A DNA stretch of 64,000 bases, from positions 372,001 through 436,000 of the forward strand of contig CAVPWU010000002.1 of assembly GCA_963709665.1 (NCBI GenBank), given 5' to 3'. Each line of letters begins with the position of its first letter. Position 1 is the first letter of the stretch. A program made the position numbers and the translations under genes. The notes beneath the pieces were generated by a model. The model was not told the DNA's origin and ran no database searches. It was given only the letters and a program-made list of their open reading frames with translations. Source of the stretch: DASZIT01 sp963709665. GTDB lineage: Bacteria > Actinomycetota > Acidimicrobiia > Acidimicrobiales > RAAP-2. This document shows positions 49,054 through 57,284 of the stretch, piece after piece.

Positions 49054-49814
49054 GCGAGCCGAGCAGGCCAGGGACGGGCGGCGCCCGCAAGGACGGTCGG
49101 GCCATCGACGAGCTGCGGACGGCGGTGTTCGAACGTGACTTCACGGTGTTCGCCCCCGGCTCGGTGCTGGTGTCGATGGGTCGTACCCGGGTGCTGTGCA
49201 CCGCCTCGGTGGAGGCCCGGGTCCCGCCGTGGATGCGGGGCTCCGGCAAGGGGTGGGTCACCGCCGAGTACTCCCTCCTGCCCGGCTCGACGGCGGAGCG
49301 GGTCTCGCGGGAGGCGGCCAAGGGGAAGCAGTCCGGGCGCACCCAGGAGATCCAGCGCCTCATCGGCCGGTCGCTCCGGTCGGTGTGTGACATGGTGACC
49401 CTGGGGGAGCTGCAGGTGACGGTGGACTGCGACGTGATCCAGGCGGACGGGGGCACCCGGACCGCCGCCATCTGCGGGGCGTACGTGGCCCTCCACGACG
49501 CCTTCAGCCGGCTGATCCAGCAGGGGACCCTCCGGGACCAGCCCCTCACCGAGGCGGTGGCGGCGGTGTCGGTGGGCGTGGTCGACGGGGTCTGCATGCT
49601 CGACCTGCCCTACGAGGAGGACAGCCGGGCCGAGGTGGACATGAACGTGGTGATGACCTCCACCGGCCGCTTCGTCGAGGTGCAGGGGACCGCCGAGGGC
49701 ATGCCGTTCAGCAAGGGCGAGCTCGACGAGATGCTGAGCCTGGCCGAGCACGGGATCGCCAGCCTCCTGGAGCTCCAGGCCGCGGTGGTGGCCGAGCCAC
49801 CCACCCCCCGATGA
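49050..49814 (+). CDS. rph: Ribonuclease PH
   Basis: 254-aa phosphorolytic 3'-5' exoribonuclease for tRNA 3' maturation, hexameric in known structures. Motifs: DGRAIDELRTAVFERDFTVFAPGSVLVSMGRTRVLCTASVE, RTQEIQRLIGRSLRSVCDM (RNA-binding Arg helix), TVDCDVIQADGGTRTAAICGAYVAL, AVSVGVVDGVCMLDLPYEEDSRAEVDMNVVMTSTGRFVEVQGTAEG. GTG start overlaps the upstream stop by 4 nt; its own stop overlaps rdgB by 4 nt. Confidence 0.97.
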   Translation: MSEPSRPGTGGARKDGRAIDELRTAVFERDFTVFAPGSVLVSMGRTRVLCTASVEARVPPWMRGSGKGWVTAEYSLLPGSTAERVSREAAKGKQSGRTQEIQRLIGRSLRSVCDMVTLGELQVTVDCDVIQADGGTRTAAICGAYVALHDAFSRLIQQGTLRDQPLTEAVAAVSVGVVDGVCMLDLPYEEDSRAEVDMNVVMTSTGRFVEVQGTAEGMPFSKGELDEMLSLAEHGIASLLELQAAVVAEPPTPR

Positions 49815-50434
49815 CGTCCGGGCCCGGGTCGATGGTGGTGGCCAGCGCCAACCCGGACAAGGCGGCGGAGATCGTGGCCATCCTGTCGTCGGTCCCCGGA
49901 CTGACCCTGGTGCCGCGCCCCACCTCGGTGCCCGACGTGGAGGAGACCGGCACCACCCTGCTGGAGAACGCCCGGCTGAAGGCCAGGGCGCTGGCCGACG
50001 CCACCGGCTCCCCGTCGGTGGCCGACGACACCGGGCTGGAGGTGGAGGCCCTCGACGGGGCGCCCGGGGTGTACTCCGCCCGGTTCGCCGGCGAGCACGC
50101 CACCTACGCCGACAACGTGGCCAAGCTGCTCGAGGAGCTGGCGGCGGTGGGGGCCCTCGACCCCGAGCGGAGGCGGGCCCGCTTCCGGACGGTGGCGCTG
50201 GTGGCCTACCCCGACGGGAGCGAGCGGTGGGCGGAGGGGGAGGTGGCCGGCACCATCAGCGCCTCGCCCCGGGGGGACCACGGGTTCGGCTACGACCCGA
50301 TCTTCGTGCCCGACGGTGGGGACGGTCGCACGTTCGCGGAGCTGACCGCCGACGAGAAGCACGGGACCTCCCACCGGGGGCGGGCGTTCCGGTCCCTGGC
50401 CCGCGACCTGACCGGTGGACCGTCCACCGCCTGA
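49811..50434 (+). CDS. rdgB: XTP/dITP diphosphatase RdgB/HAM1
   Basis: 207-aa house-cleaning enzyme hydrolysing non-canonical purine NTPs (ITP, XTP). Signatures: VVASANPDKAAEIVAIL at the start (T/S-x-N-x-x-K), ADDTGLEVEALDGAPGVYSARFAGEHATYADNV (active-site DDSGL-like), and GFGYDPIFVPDGGDGRTFAEL with the final KHGTSHRGRAF. Coupled to rph. The pair rph-rdgB is conserved in actinobacteria. Confidence 0.97.
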   Translation: MTSGPGSMVVASANPDKAAEIVAILSSVPGLTLVPRPTSVPDVEETGTTLLENARLKARALADATGSPSVADDTGLEVEALDGAPGVYSARFAGEHATYADNVAKLLEELAAVGALDPERRRARFRTVALVAYPDGSERWAEGEVAGTISASPRGDHGFGYDPIFVPDGGDGRTFAELTADEKHGTSHRGRAFRSLARDLTGGPSTA

Positions 50435-50482
50435 CCGGCCCCCCGTGGGTAGCCTCTACCGAGTTCGTCGAGGAGGCAGCTG

Positions 50483-51115
50483 GTGAGCGACACATCGCAG
50501 GGTCCCGGGTGGTGGCAGGCCTCGGATGGCAAGTGGTACTCGCCCGACCAGGTCTCGGCCGACCATGTGCCGACCGCCGACCCGGGCGGGGCCCCCGGAC
50601 CGGGGTCCGCCCCCACCGGCCCGGTGCCCCCGCTCCCGGGGACGACGCCGGTCGGTGCCCCGACCTACGGCGTCCCGCCCCAGGGGCAACCTCCGACCAC
50701 CCCCACCTACGCCCCGGACTACGGTCCGCCCCCCGGCGGCGGGTACGGCCAACCGCCCGCCGGCGGGTACGGCCCGCCTCCCGCCGGAGCCTACGGCTAC
50801 CCGGGCGGGGCGCCGGGCTACGGGTACAACTACGGGGCCGGCACCAAGACCAACGGGCTGGCCATCGCCTCGTTGGTGTGCTCCCTCTTCTTCTTCATCT
50901 ACGGCATCCCCGCCATCCTGGCCGTCATCTTCGGCTTCATCTCGCGGGGACAGATCCGGCGCTCCAACGGCACGCAGACCGGCAGCGGCATGGCGCTGGC
51001 GGGGATCATCATCGGCTTCGCCGGGATCATCATCGGTATCGTGCTGGTGATCGTGGTGGTGGCGGTGGTGCACCACTGCGACCAGTCCGGGACCTGCAAC
51101 AGCAACAGCAACTGA
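50483..51115 (+). CDS. DUF4190 membrane protein with N-terminal Trp motif and Pro/Gly/Tyr-rich linker
   Basis: 210 aa. The N-terminus GPGWWQASDGKWYSPDQ is a DUF2510-like Trp motif. It is followed by ~95 residues of Pro/Gly/Tyr repeats (GGYGQPPAGGYGPPPAGAYG). The C-terminal DUF4190 part has GLAIASLVCSLFFFIYGIPAILAVIFGFISRGQIRRSNG and GSGMALAGIIIGFAGIIIGIVLVIV, two helical hairpins, and a Cys pair in HHCDQSGTCNSN. A GGAGG site 6 nt before GTG; TAGCCT at 50450 lies about 27 nt upstream. Function unknown. Confidence 0.87.
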   Translation: MSDTSQGPGWWQASDGKWYSPDQVSADHVPTADPGGAPGPGSAPTGPVPPLPGTTPVGAPTYGVPPQGQPPTTPTYAPDYGPPPGGGYGQPPAGGYGPPPAGAYGYPGGAPGYGYNYGAGTKTNGLAIASLVCSLFFFIYGIPAILAVIFGFISRGQIRRSNGTQTGSGMALAGIIIGFAGIIIGIVLVIVVVAVVHHCDQSGTCNSNSN

Positions 51116-51145
51116 CCCCGGGGAGCCCCCGGGACGGGCGGTCGG

Positions 51146-51994
51146 TCAGGCGACCCCGTTGCTCTCGGCGCCCTCGGACTCGGCCGTCCAGGGATCGGCG
51201 CCGCCGGCCGACTGCATGACGGCCACCTCGGCCAGGCTGTTGGCCGAGTCCTCCTGGTAGCCCACCGCGGACGCCTCCCCGTGGAGGGGGGGGACGATCG
51301 GCACCTCGCCGGTGAGCGGGGAGTCCGAGCCGGAAGGTGCGTCCGAGTCGGACCCGGCGGAAACGCCCGGCCCACCGAGGTCAAAAGGGGCTGGCGCCTC
51401 GTCGTGCGCCTCGGACGAGGGGGAGCCCTCGAGCTGGATCAGGCCCGACTGGAGCAGGTCCCGCAGGGTCCGGAGTCCGTTGATCTGGTCGCCGCCGATG
51501 GAGTCCAGCACCGCCTTGACCGACTGGCCCTCCTTGCCGATGGTGGTGAGCACCCGCCACTGGTCGCCCCGGATCTGGACATCGTCTCCGGGGGGAGTGG
51601 GGGACAGGCTGACCACCGAGTCGAGGGGGACCACGGCCCGGATCTCCCACCACTCCTCGACCTGGGGCCGTACCTCGTCGAGGACCGCCTGGACGGGGAC
51701 GCGCGGCTGGCCGCTCGAGGACATCAGGCCGGCGGTGAAGTAGAACCATCCCTCGGCCACGCAGGCCAGCTCGAACACGGCCTGGCCGATGGTCGTCGCC
51801 GAGCCCACGTGGGCGTTGGAGAGCTCACCCTCGCCGAGCCAGACCCTCCCGTCCACGCCGGACCCCACCACCTGCAGCTCGCCGGTCTGCCCGGTCTGCG
51901 CGAGCAGGGTCAGCACGTCGGAGAGTGTGAAGACCCCCAACGATCCGACAAGGGAGGCTGCCGGTGCCTCGCCCGATGACTGGATCTGACTCAT
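51146..51994 (-). CDS. DUF4388 domain protein
   Basis: 282-aa cytoplasmic protein. The N-terminal DUF4388 (PATAN-like) domain reads LVGSLGVFTLSDVLTLLAQTGQTGELQVV followed by GRVWLGEGELSNAHVGSATTIGQAVFELACVAEGWFYF. A second region (IRGDQWRVLTTIGKEGQSVKAVLDSIGGDQINGLRTLRDLLQSGLIQLE) looks like a winged helix. The last ~95 residues are acidic and Ser/Gly-rich. ATG 51994 is preferred (GGGAAGGGAACC upstream). TAGCCT (reverse of 52029-52034) is a plausible -10. Such proteins often occur in two-component or gliding-type signalling; no partner is seen here. Confidence 0.86.
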   Translation of the reverse strand: MSQIQSSGEAPAASLVGSLGVFTLSDVLTLLAQTGQTGELQVVGSGVDGRVWLGEGELSNAHVGSATTIGQAVFELACVAEGWFYFTAGLMSSSGQPRVPVQAVLDEVRPQVEEWWEIRAVVPLDSVVSLSPTPPGDDVQIRGDQWRVLTTIGKEGQSVKAVLDSIGGDQINGLRTLRDLLQSGLIQLEGSPSSEAHDEAPAPFDLGGPGVSAGSDSDAPSGSDSPLTGEVPIVPPLHGEASAVGYQEDSANSLAEVAVMQSAGGADPWTAESEGAESNGVA

Positions 51995-52347
51995 TGTGGT
52001 TCCCTTCCCCTTGGCAAGTCGCAGGATGAGGCTAGGCGCAATCTGCACCCTCTGGCTAGGACGAATTCCGATTCCTCCGGACCCGGGCCCACCGTGGACC
52101 CGCGCCGGGATGCCGACCGTTCAGTCTTCGTGTCATCGGTTCAAATCGGCCCCCGCTGAAGGCATTCGACACTTTTGACAACCGCGAAAGGTGGTCATAA
52201 GCGCGCCTGCAGCGTTAATTGTGACCGCTTTGGGTTCATTTGTCGAGCGCGGTCGACGGTGGGGACCGCACCGGACGGCGGCGCCGGGGCTCGTCGGGCC
52301 CGGTCGGGGCGGGGGGTGAGACCGGGCCGGTTGGCTAATGTCTCGCC
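51995..52347. other. 353-nt intergenic region with an AT-rich patch and promoter-like signals
   Basis: No convincing ORF. The left part holds the leader and -10 of the DUF4388 gene (minus strand). Around 52120-52260 the base composition drops to an unusual AT content for this DNA, with TTGACA at 52175-52180, a 17-nt spacer and TAAGCG at 52198-52203 reading rightward. TAATGT at 52336-52341 is the leaderless -10 of the methyltransferase gene. The TTGACA promoter, if real, would start a transcript about 140 nt ahead of that gene, either a long leader or a small RNA. Confidence 0.45.
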
Positions 52348-53346
52348 ATGCCCACCCCCCGATGGAAGCCGGCGGTCGACACCGCCCGCCAGGCGCTGGT
52401 GCGGGCGGCCACCGCCAGTCCGCCGATCCGGGCCCTGATGGAGCGGTCGGGTCGGGAGCTGGTGCGGGCGGCCGAGACCGGCCAGGCCATCGCCGAGGCC
52501 CGGGCGGCCGGCATCGACACCACCTACGGGGGGAGCTACTTCGGCGAGGGGCGGGATGCCGGCGGGGACCGGGCCGGGAGGTCCGGCTACGCCCGCTACG
52601 ACCGCGTCGCCTCCAACGCCGACATCGCCGGGTGGCTGCTGTGGCGGAACCTGCGGGCCCGACGGTCCCTCGACGTGGGGTGCGCCACCGGCTACCTGGT
52701 GGAGGTCCTGCGGGAGCTGGGGATCGACGCCGAGGGCTGTGACGTCAGCCCGTTCGCCATCGAGCACGCCGCCCCCGGGGCCCGGGGGCACGTCCGGGTC
52801 GGCAACCTCTTCGCCGGCCTGCCCTGGTCGGACGGGGAGTTCGATCTGGTCACCGTGTTGGAGACCCTGGAGCACCTCCCCCCGGACCGGGTGCCGGTGG
52901 CCCTGGCCGAGCTGCGCCGGGTGTGCGGTGCCTACCTGTACGCCACCATCCCGTCGTTCGGGGTCAACGCCTCGGGGCCCGACGGCCACTTCGAGGGCAA
53001 GGTGCTGCCGGAGCGGGTGGAGGCGTACCGGGCGCGGGACGACACCTACCAGGGTCCGGTGCCCGGAGCCGATCTGGCCGTCGACGCCGACGGGCAGCCG
53101 GTGGAGGGGCATCTCACCATCGCCTCCTTCTCGTGGTGGACCGACCGGTTCGCCGAGGCGGGGTTCACCCGGTGCCTCGACGTGGAGGAGCGCCTCTACC
53201 GGGACATCGCCCCGGCCGGCCTGGCCCCGTACTGGAACCTCTACGTGTTCCGGGTCGACGGCGCCCCCGCCTCGATGGTCGAGCCCCGGGATCCGGAGCG
53301 GTCGCTCGCCGAGCTGGGACTCGAGCACCCGCTGCTGGGCGGGTGA
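52348..53346 (+). CDS. Class I SAM-dependent methyltransferase
   Basis: 332-aa methyltransferase. A N-terminal helical region (~85 residues, ending SGYARYDRVASNADIAGWLLWRNL) precedes the Rossmann domain: motif I LDVGCATGYLVEVLRELG, acidic motif II EGCDVSPFAIEH, motif post-II FDLVTVLETLEHLPPDR. After the core, SPFAIEHAAPGARGHVRVGNLF and a C-terminal SFSWWTDRFAEAGFTRCLDVEERLY resemble methyltransferase-11 enzymes of cell-envelope sugar clusters. ATG is 6 nt after TAATGT. Substrate not identifiable. Confidence 0.88.
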   Translation: MPTPRWKPAVDTARQALVRAATASPPIRALMERSGRELVRAAETGQAIAEARAAGIDTTYGGSYFGEGRDAGGDRAGRSGYARYDRVASNADIAGWLLWRNLRARRSLDVGCATGYLVEVLRELGIDAEGCDVSPFAIEHAAPGARGHVRVGNLFAGLPWSDGEFDLVTVLETLEHLPPDRVPVALAELRRVCGAYLYATIPSFGVNASGPDGHFEGKVLPERVEAYRARDDTYQGPVPGADLAVDADGQPVEGHLTIASFSWWTDRFAEAGFTRCLDVEERLYRDIAPAGLAPYWNLYVFRVDGAPASMVEPRDPERSLAELGLEHPLLGG

Positions 53347-53365
53347 GCCGTCGCCGGCGGCAGCC

Positions 53366-54526
53366 TCAGGAGACGGTGACCAGCGTGCCGAGCGGCGTCA
53401 GCGGGTAGACGACGGCGGCGTGGGCCGGGGGCATCTCGACGCAGCCGTCGCTCTGGGGGAAGCCGTAGCTGCCCCGGACGAAGCCGTGGAGGGCGTCGCC
53501 GCCGTTGAAGTAGCTGACCCAGGGGATGTCCGGGTCCGAGTACTTGGAGCCGTCCGGATTGGTGCCGGTCATGGTGGTGGAGACGAAGCGCTCGTAGACC
53601 GGGAAGGTCCCCACCGCGGTGGTGGCACCGGCCACCCCGGTGTTGGCCAGGGTGGAGTAGACCTCGGCGCCGTTGCTGTAGACGGTGGCGGTCTCCGGCC
53701 GGTCCTGTGAGACGTAGACGTAGTCGTAGGGGGCGGGGTCCATCGCCCCGGCGTCGGCGGCGGCCAGGAGCGCCGTCCACACCGCCGGTCCGGCGGCGCC
53801 GTCGGTCTTGAGGTCGTGCTGGCTCTCGAAGGCCATGACCGCGCCCTTGGTGATGGTGTTGGGGGTGCCCTCGGCCCACAGGGCGGTCAGGGCGGCCGGC
53901 TCGGTCCAGCGCCAGGCGAACGTACCGGCCTGGGCGACGGCGGCTTCCTGGGGGGCGGTGAGGGGCCCGGCGGGGGTGAAGCTGAGCGGGAGGTAGCCGA
54001 GGGTGGCCAGCAGCTGCTGGAGCCGGAGGGTGGTGCCGGCCGCCACGGTGAACTCCGCCGAGGAGGCGGTGCCCAGGGTCTTGCCGTCGGTGCTGGTCAC
54101 CGTGGCGGGGACGGCGATGGTCTCGGTGGTGGAGGGGACGAACGGCGCGGCGGCCACGAAGGTGAAGGTGGTCGGGGTGAGCAGCTGCCACGAACCGGCA
54201 ACCGCCGGTGAGAGGGTGGGCGTGGGTGACCCGGACGCCACCGGGTCGGAGAGCTGGACGGTGATGGTGGCGTCGCTGGGGACGGCGGTGGCGGTGTTGG
54301 CCGGGGAGGTTGCCACCACGGTGAAGGGGCCCGAGACGTCGGCGGCGTTGGCGGCGGGGGTGGGGGCCGAGGCGGCGCGGCCGGTATCGGACTTCGGGAC
54401 CACCTCGGTCACCACCACCACGGCGGCGACCGCCACCACCACGGTCAGGACGATCAGCGGAATGCGGAGGCGATGGCGCGTCCCCCCTTTGTCGGCCCCC
54501 CGACCATGTGAATGTGTGCCTGACAT
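53366..54526 (-). CDS. L,D-transpeptidase (YkuD domain) with Ig-like and peptidoglycan-binding-like region
   Basis: 386-aa membrane-anchored cell-wall enzyme. One N-terminal helix (IPLIVLTVVVAVAAVVVVTEVV), an SbsA/Ig-like beta domain (VVATSPANTATAVPSDATITVQLSD), a second Ig-like strand set, a PGBD-like helical unit with LQQLLATLGYLPLSF and the YkuD catalytic domain at the C-terminus. Catalytic region: HGFVRGSYGFPQSDGCVEMPP, with the His and the nucleophile Cys in SDGC; many family members have SHGC. It probably makes 3-3 crosslinks or attaches proteins to peptidoglycan. GGCGGAGGAG precedes ATG. Confidence 0.9.
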   Translation of the reverse strand: MSGTHSHGRGADKGGTRHRLRIPLIVLTVVVAVAAVVVVTEVVPKSDTGRAASAPTPAANAADVSGPFTVVATSPANTATAVPSDATITVQLSDPVASGSPTPTLSPAVAGSWQLLTPTTFTFVAAAPFVPSTTETIAVPATVTSTDGKTLGTASSAEFTVAAGTTLRLQQLLATLGYLPLSFTPAGPLTAPQEAAVAQAGTFAWRWTEPAALTALWAEGTPNTITKGAVMAFESQHDLKTDGAAGPAVWTALLAAADAGAMDPAPYDYVYVSQDRPETATVYSNGAEVYSTLANTGVAGATTAVGTFPVYERFVSTTMTGTNPDGSKYSDPDIPWVSYFNGGDALHGFVRGSYGFPQSDGCVEMPPAHAAVVYPLTPLGTLVTVS

Positions 54527-54628
54527 GGCTCCTCCGCCAGCGACCGGACGGGTCTGCGGACACCGCTCCCACCCTGGGGCCTCATGGTAGCAGTCGGTCT
54601 GCAGCCTCCGACCGTCACCCCGGGCGGC

Positions 54629-56980
54629 TCAGGTGCTGGTGGCGGAGGAGATCCGGTCCCGGATGGCCTGCTCCACCGACGCCAGGGCGTGGGGGTCGGT
54701 CACCTTCTGGCCGTCCGGTCCCAGCACGTAGAAGGCGTCGACCACCGCCGGGCCGAAGGTGGCCACCCGGGCGGAGATGACGTCCAGCCCGCAGTCCCCG
54801 AGGGCGCGGGTGATCCGGTGGAGCTGGCCCACCACGTCCTCCGCCCGCACCTCCACCACCGTGGCGGTGTCCGAGGCGTCGTTGTCCACCGTGACCCGGG
54901 TGGCCACCAGGTTGGGGGCGGCGATCCGCTTCTGCCGGTAGGTGCGGGCCCGCTCGTCCAGCCGCTCGTCGAGGTTGAGGGTGCCGGCCATCACCGCCGC
55001 CAGGTCGTCGGAGAGGCGGGCCGCCGCCGGCCAGCGCTCGCGGGCCGGCTCGGCGGTGAAGATCTCCACCGCCACCCCGTCCTCGCCGGCCACGTTGGCC
55101 GTCCGTACGTTGAGGCCGTGGATGGCCAGCACCCCGGTCACCTCGGCCAGGAGCCCCGGACGGTCGCCGGCCACCACGGTGACGGTGGGGACGTCGATGG
55201 AGAGGGCGGGGGCGCCGTGGGCCCGGACGGTGTCCAGGATGGTCCGGACCTCGTCGGTCACCCAGGTGGTGGGCGGCTCCACCTTCTCGCCGGCCAGCAG
55301 CTTGCTGGTCCGCCGCACCAGCTCGGCGATGAGCCCGGCCTTCCACGATCCCCATGCCGACGGCCCGGTGGCCCGGCCGTCCGCCTCCACCAGGACCGCC
55401 AGCAGCTCCAGGGTGGTCCGGTCGCCCACCTCGTCGGCCACCCGGCGGGCGGTGGCGGGGTCGTCGGGGTCCCGCTTGGTGGCCATGTCCGGCAGCAGCA
55501 GGTGGAGCCGGACCATGGTCACCAGGACCTCGACGTCGTCGGGCGGGAGCCCCAGCCGGGCACCGATCTCCGCCACCAGCTTCATGCCCACCGTGGTGTG
55601 GTCGCCGGGGAAGCCCTTCCCGATGTCGTGGAGGAGGGTACCGATCAACAGGAGGTCCACCCGCTGGACGCGGTGGGCGAGGGTGGCGGCGTTGGCGGTG
55701 GCCTCCAGCAGGTGCCGGTCGACGGTGTACAGGTGGTAGGGGTTGCGCTGGGGCTTGTTCCGGACCGCCTTCCACTCCGGCAGGTAGAGGGCCAGGAGCT
55801 CCCGCTGGTCGAGGGCCTCCAGGGCGGCGATGGCCGGGGGACCGGAGGCGAGCACCCGGACCAGGGTGGCCCGGAGGCTGTCGGGCCACGGGACCGGGGG
55901 CGCCGGGGCCTTGCGACCCAGCAGATTGAGGGCCTCCCGGGCGATGGGCAGGTTCTTCTCGGCGGCCACCGCCGCCAGGCGCAGCGAGAGGGACGGGTCC
56001 CCGGCGACGTCGGCCCCGGAGCCCAGGACCACCTCACCCCCCAGCACCCCGATGTCCGGGTCGGAGGGCACCGAGGCCTGGTCGGGGACGGTGTCGGCCG
56101 GCACCTCGGCGCGGGAGCGCCGGGAGCTCTTGGCCCGGGTCCAGGCGACCCGGCGACGCCAGGCATCGTCGGTCTCCCAGGCCACCGTCCGGCCGGCGGT
56201 GGCCACCAGGGCCATCAGGGCGTTGGCGTCGGCCTCGCCCAGGGCGGTCGCCACCTCCTCCTGCTCCTGCAGGAGGAGGCGATCCTGCTCGCGCCCGGAC
56301 CGGCGGTGCAGCTCGACCCGGGCCCGGACCAGGTCCGCCCGGGCACCCTCGATGGCGGCGGTGTCGACGTAGTCGGCCAGCACCGGGACCGCCAGCATCA
56401 GGGCGTGGAGCGCCGACACGTCGCGGAGGCCACCGTGGGACTCCTTGAGGTCGGGCTCCAACAGGAAGGCCACGTCACCGTGCTCGGCGTGCCGCTCCTC
56501 CACCAGGTCGGCCAGGACGCCCAGCCACGGGGGCTTCTGCTTCTTCCACCGCTCCTGGGCCCCGTGGAGGACCGGCTCGGCCAGCTTGGCGTCGCCGCAG
56601 ATCACCCGGGCGTCGAGCAGCCCGAGGGCCACCCGGAGGTCCTCGCCGGCCATGTCCAGGGCCTCACTCGGGCGCCGGACGCTGTGGTCGAGGGAGACCC
56701 CCTCGTCCCACACCGGGTACCAGATGCGGTCGGCCATGGCCGAGGCGTCCCGTCGTCCCTTGTGGAGGAGGACCACGTCGAGGTCGCTGTAGGGGCAGAG
56801 CTCCTGGCGCCCGTAGCCGCCCACCGCCACCAGGGCGATCCCGCGGGCGTCTCCTCCGGTGGCCTCCTCGAACAGTCCGGTGAGCCACTGGTCGGCCGCC
56901 GCGCTGTAGGCCGCGCAGAAGGCGTCGCCCTGCAGGTCGGACTGGGCGATGAGAGCGTCGCGTTGCTCGCGCATCGTCAT
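54629..56980 (-). CDS. glnD: PII uridylyl/adenylyltransferase GlnD
   Basis: 783-aa bifunctional nitrogen sensor. N-terminal nucleotidyltransferase: ALVAVGGYGRQELCPYSDLDVVLLHKG (GG...DxD). Then the GlnD helical linker with HGGLRDVSALHAL. The HD phosphohydrolase has LLIGTLLHDIGKGFPGDHTTVGMKL. Two ACT domains follow at the C-terminus (PTVTVVAGDRPGLLAEVTGVLAIHGLNV; TVVEVRAEDVVGQLHRITRALGDCGLDVISARVATFG), which bind glutamine. It modifies PII; in actinobacteria often by adenylylation. No glnB/amtB is in the window. ATG 56980 is 6 nt after TACGGT. Confidence 0.96.
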   Translation of the reverse strand: MTMREQRDALIAQSDLQGDAFCAAYSAAADQWLTGLFEEATGGDARGIALVAVGGYGRQELCPYSDLDVVLLHKGRRDASAMADRIWYPVWDEGVSLDHSVRRPSEALDMAGEDLRVALGLLDARVICGDAKLAEPVLHGAQERWKKQKPPWLGVLADLVEERHAEHGDVAFLLEPDLKESHGGLRDVSALHALMLAVPVLADYVDTAAIEGARADLVRARVELHRRSGREQDRLLLQEQEEVATALGEADANALMALVATAGRTVAWETDDAWRRRVAWTRAKSSRRSRAEVPADTVPDQASVPSDPDIGVLGGEVVLGSGADVAGDPSLSLRLAAVAAEKNLPIAREALNLLGRKAPAPPVPWPDSLRATLVRVLASGPPAIAALEALDQRELLALYLPEWKAVRNKPQRNPYHLYTVDRHLLEATANAATLAHRVQRVDLLLIGTLLHDIGKGFPGDHTTVGMKLVAEIGARLGLPPDDVEVLVTMVRLHLLLPDMATKRDPDDPATARRVADEVGDRTTLELLAVLVEADGRATGPSAWGSWKAGLIAELVRRTSKLLAGEKVEPPTTWVTDEVRTILDTVRAHGAPALSIDVPTVTVVAGDRPGLLAEVTGVLAIHGLNVRTANVAGEDGVAVEIFTAEPARERWPAAARLSDDLAAVMAGTLNLDERLDERARTYRQKRIAAPNLVATRVTVDNDASDTATVVEVRAEDVVGQLHRITRALGDCGLDVISARVATFGPAVVDAFYVLGPDGQKVTDPHALASVEQAIRDRISSATST

Positions 56981-57080
56981 CGGCGGACCGTAGCACCACT
57001 GCCCGCCGGGGAGGCCCGGTTCCGGAGCCGGCGGTGGCCGGCGCCGCCGGTGGCGGTGGAGGGTCGGTTAGCGTGGCCGG

Positions 57081-57275
57081 GTGGCCGACGACGAACGCAC
57101 CGGACTCAGTGGCTTCGACGCCGTGCTCCTGGTGGGAGCCGGCGTGGTGGCGGTCCTGGTGGCCTTCGCCGTCTTCGACTTCATCGCCGGGCTGATCTGG
57201 TTCGTGATCAAGGCGGCGCTGGTGGTGGCGGTCATCGGCGGCGTGCTCTGGTTCCTGTTCCGCCGGCGGTCCTGA
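57081..57275 (+). CDS. Small single-domain membrane protein
   Basis: 64 aa: a short polar start (ADDERTGLSGFD), then two close hydrophobic helices (AVLLVGAGVVAVLVAFAVFDFI and LIWFVIKAALVVAVIGGVLWFLF) and RRRS at the end. No known family. The leaderless promoter TAGCGT with a 6-nt gap to GTG, and genome-like codons, support it. It is divergent from glnD (100 nt) and convergent with the diguanylate cyclase (9-nt gap). Confidence 0.75.
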   Translation: MADDERTGLSGFDAVLLVGAGVVAVLVAFAVFDFIAGLIWFVIKAALVVAVIGGVLWFLFRRRS

Positions 57276-57284
57276 GCACCGCGC

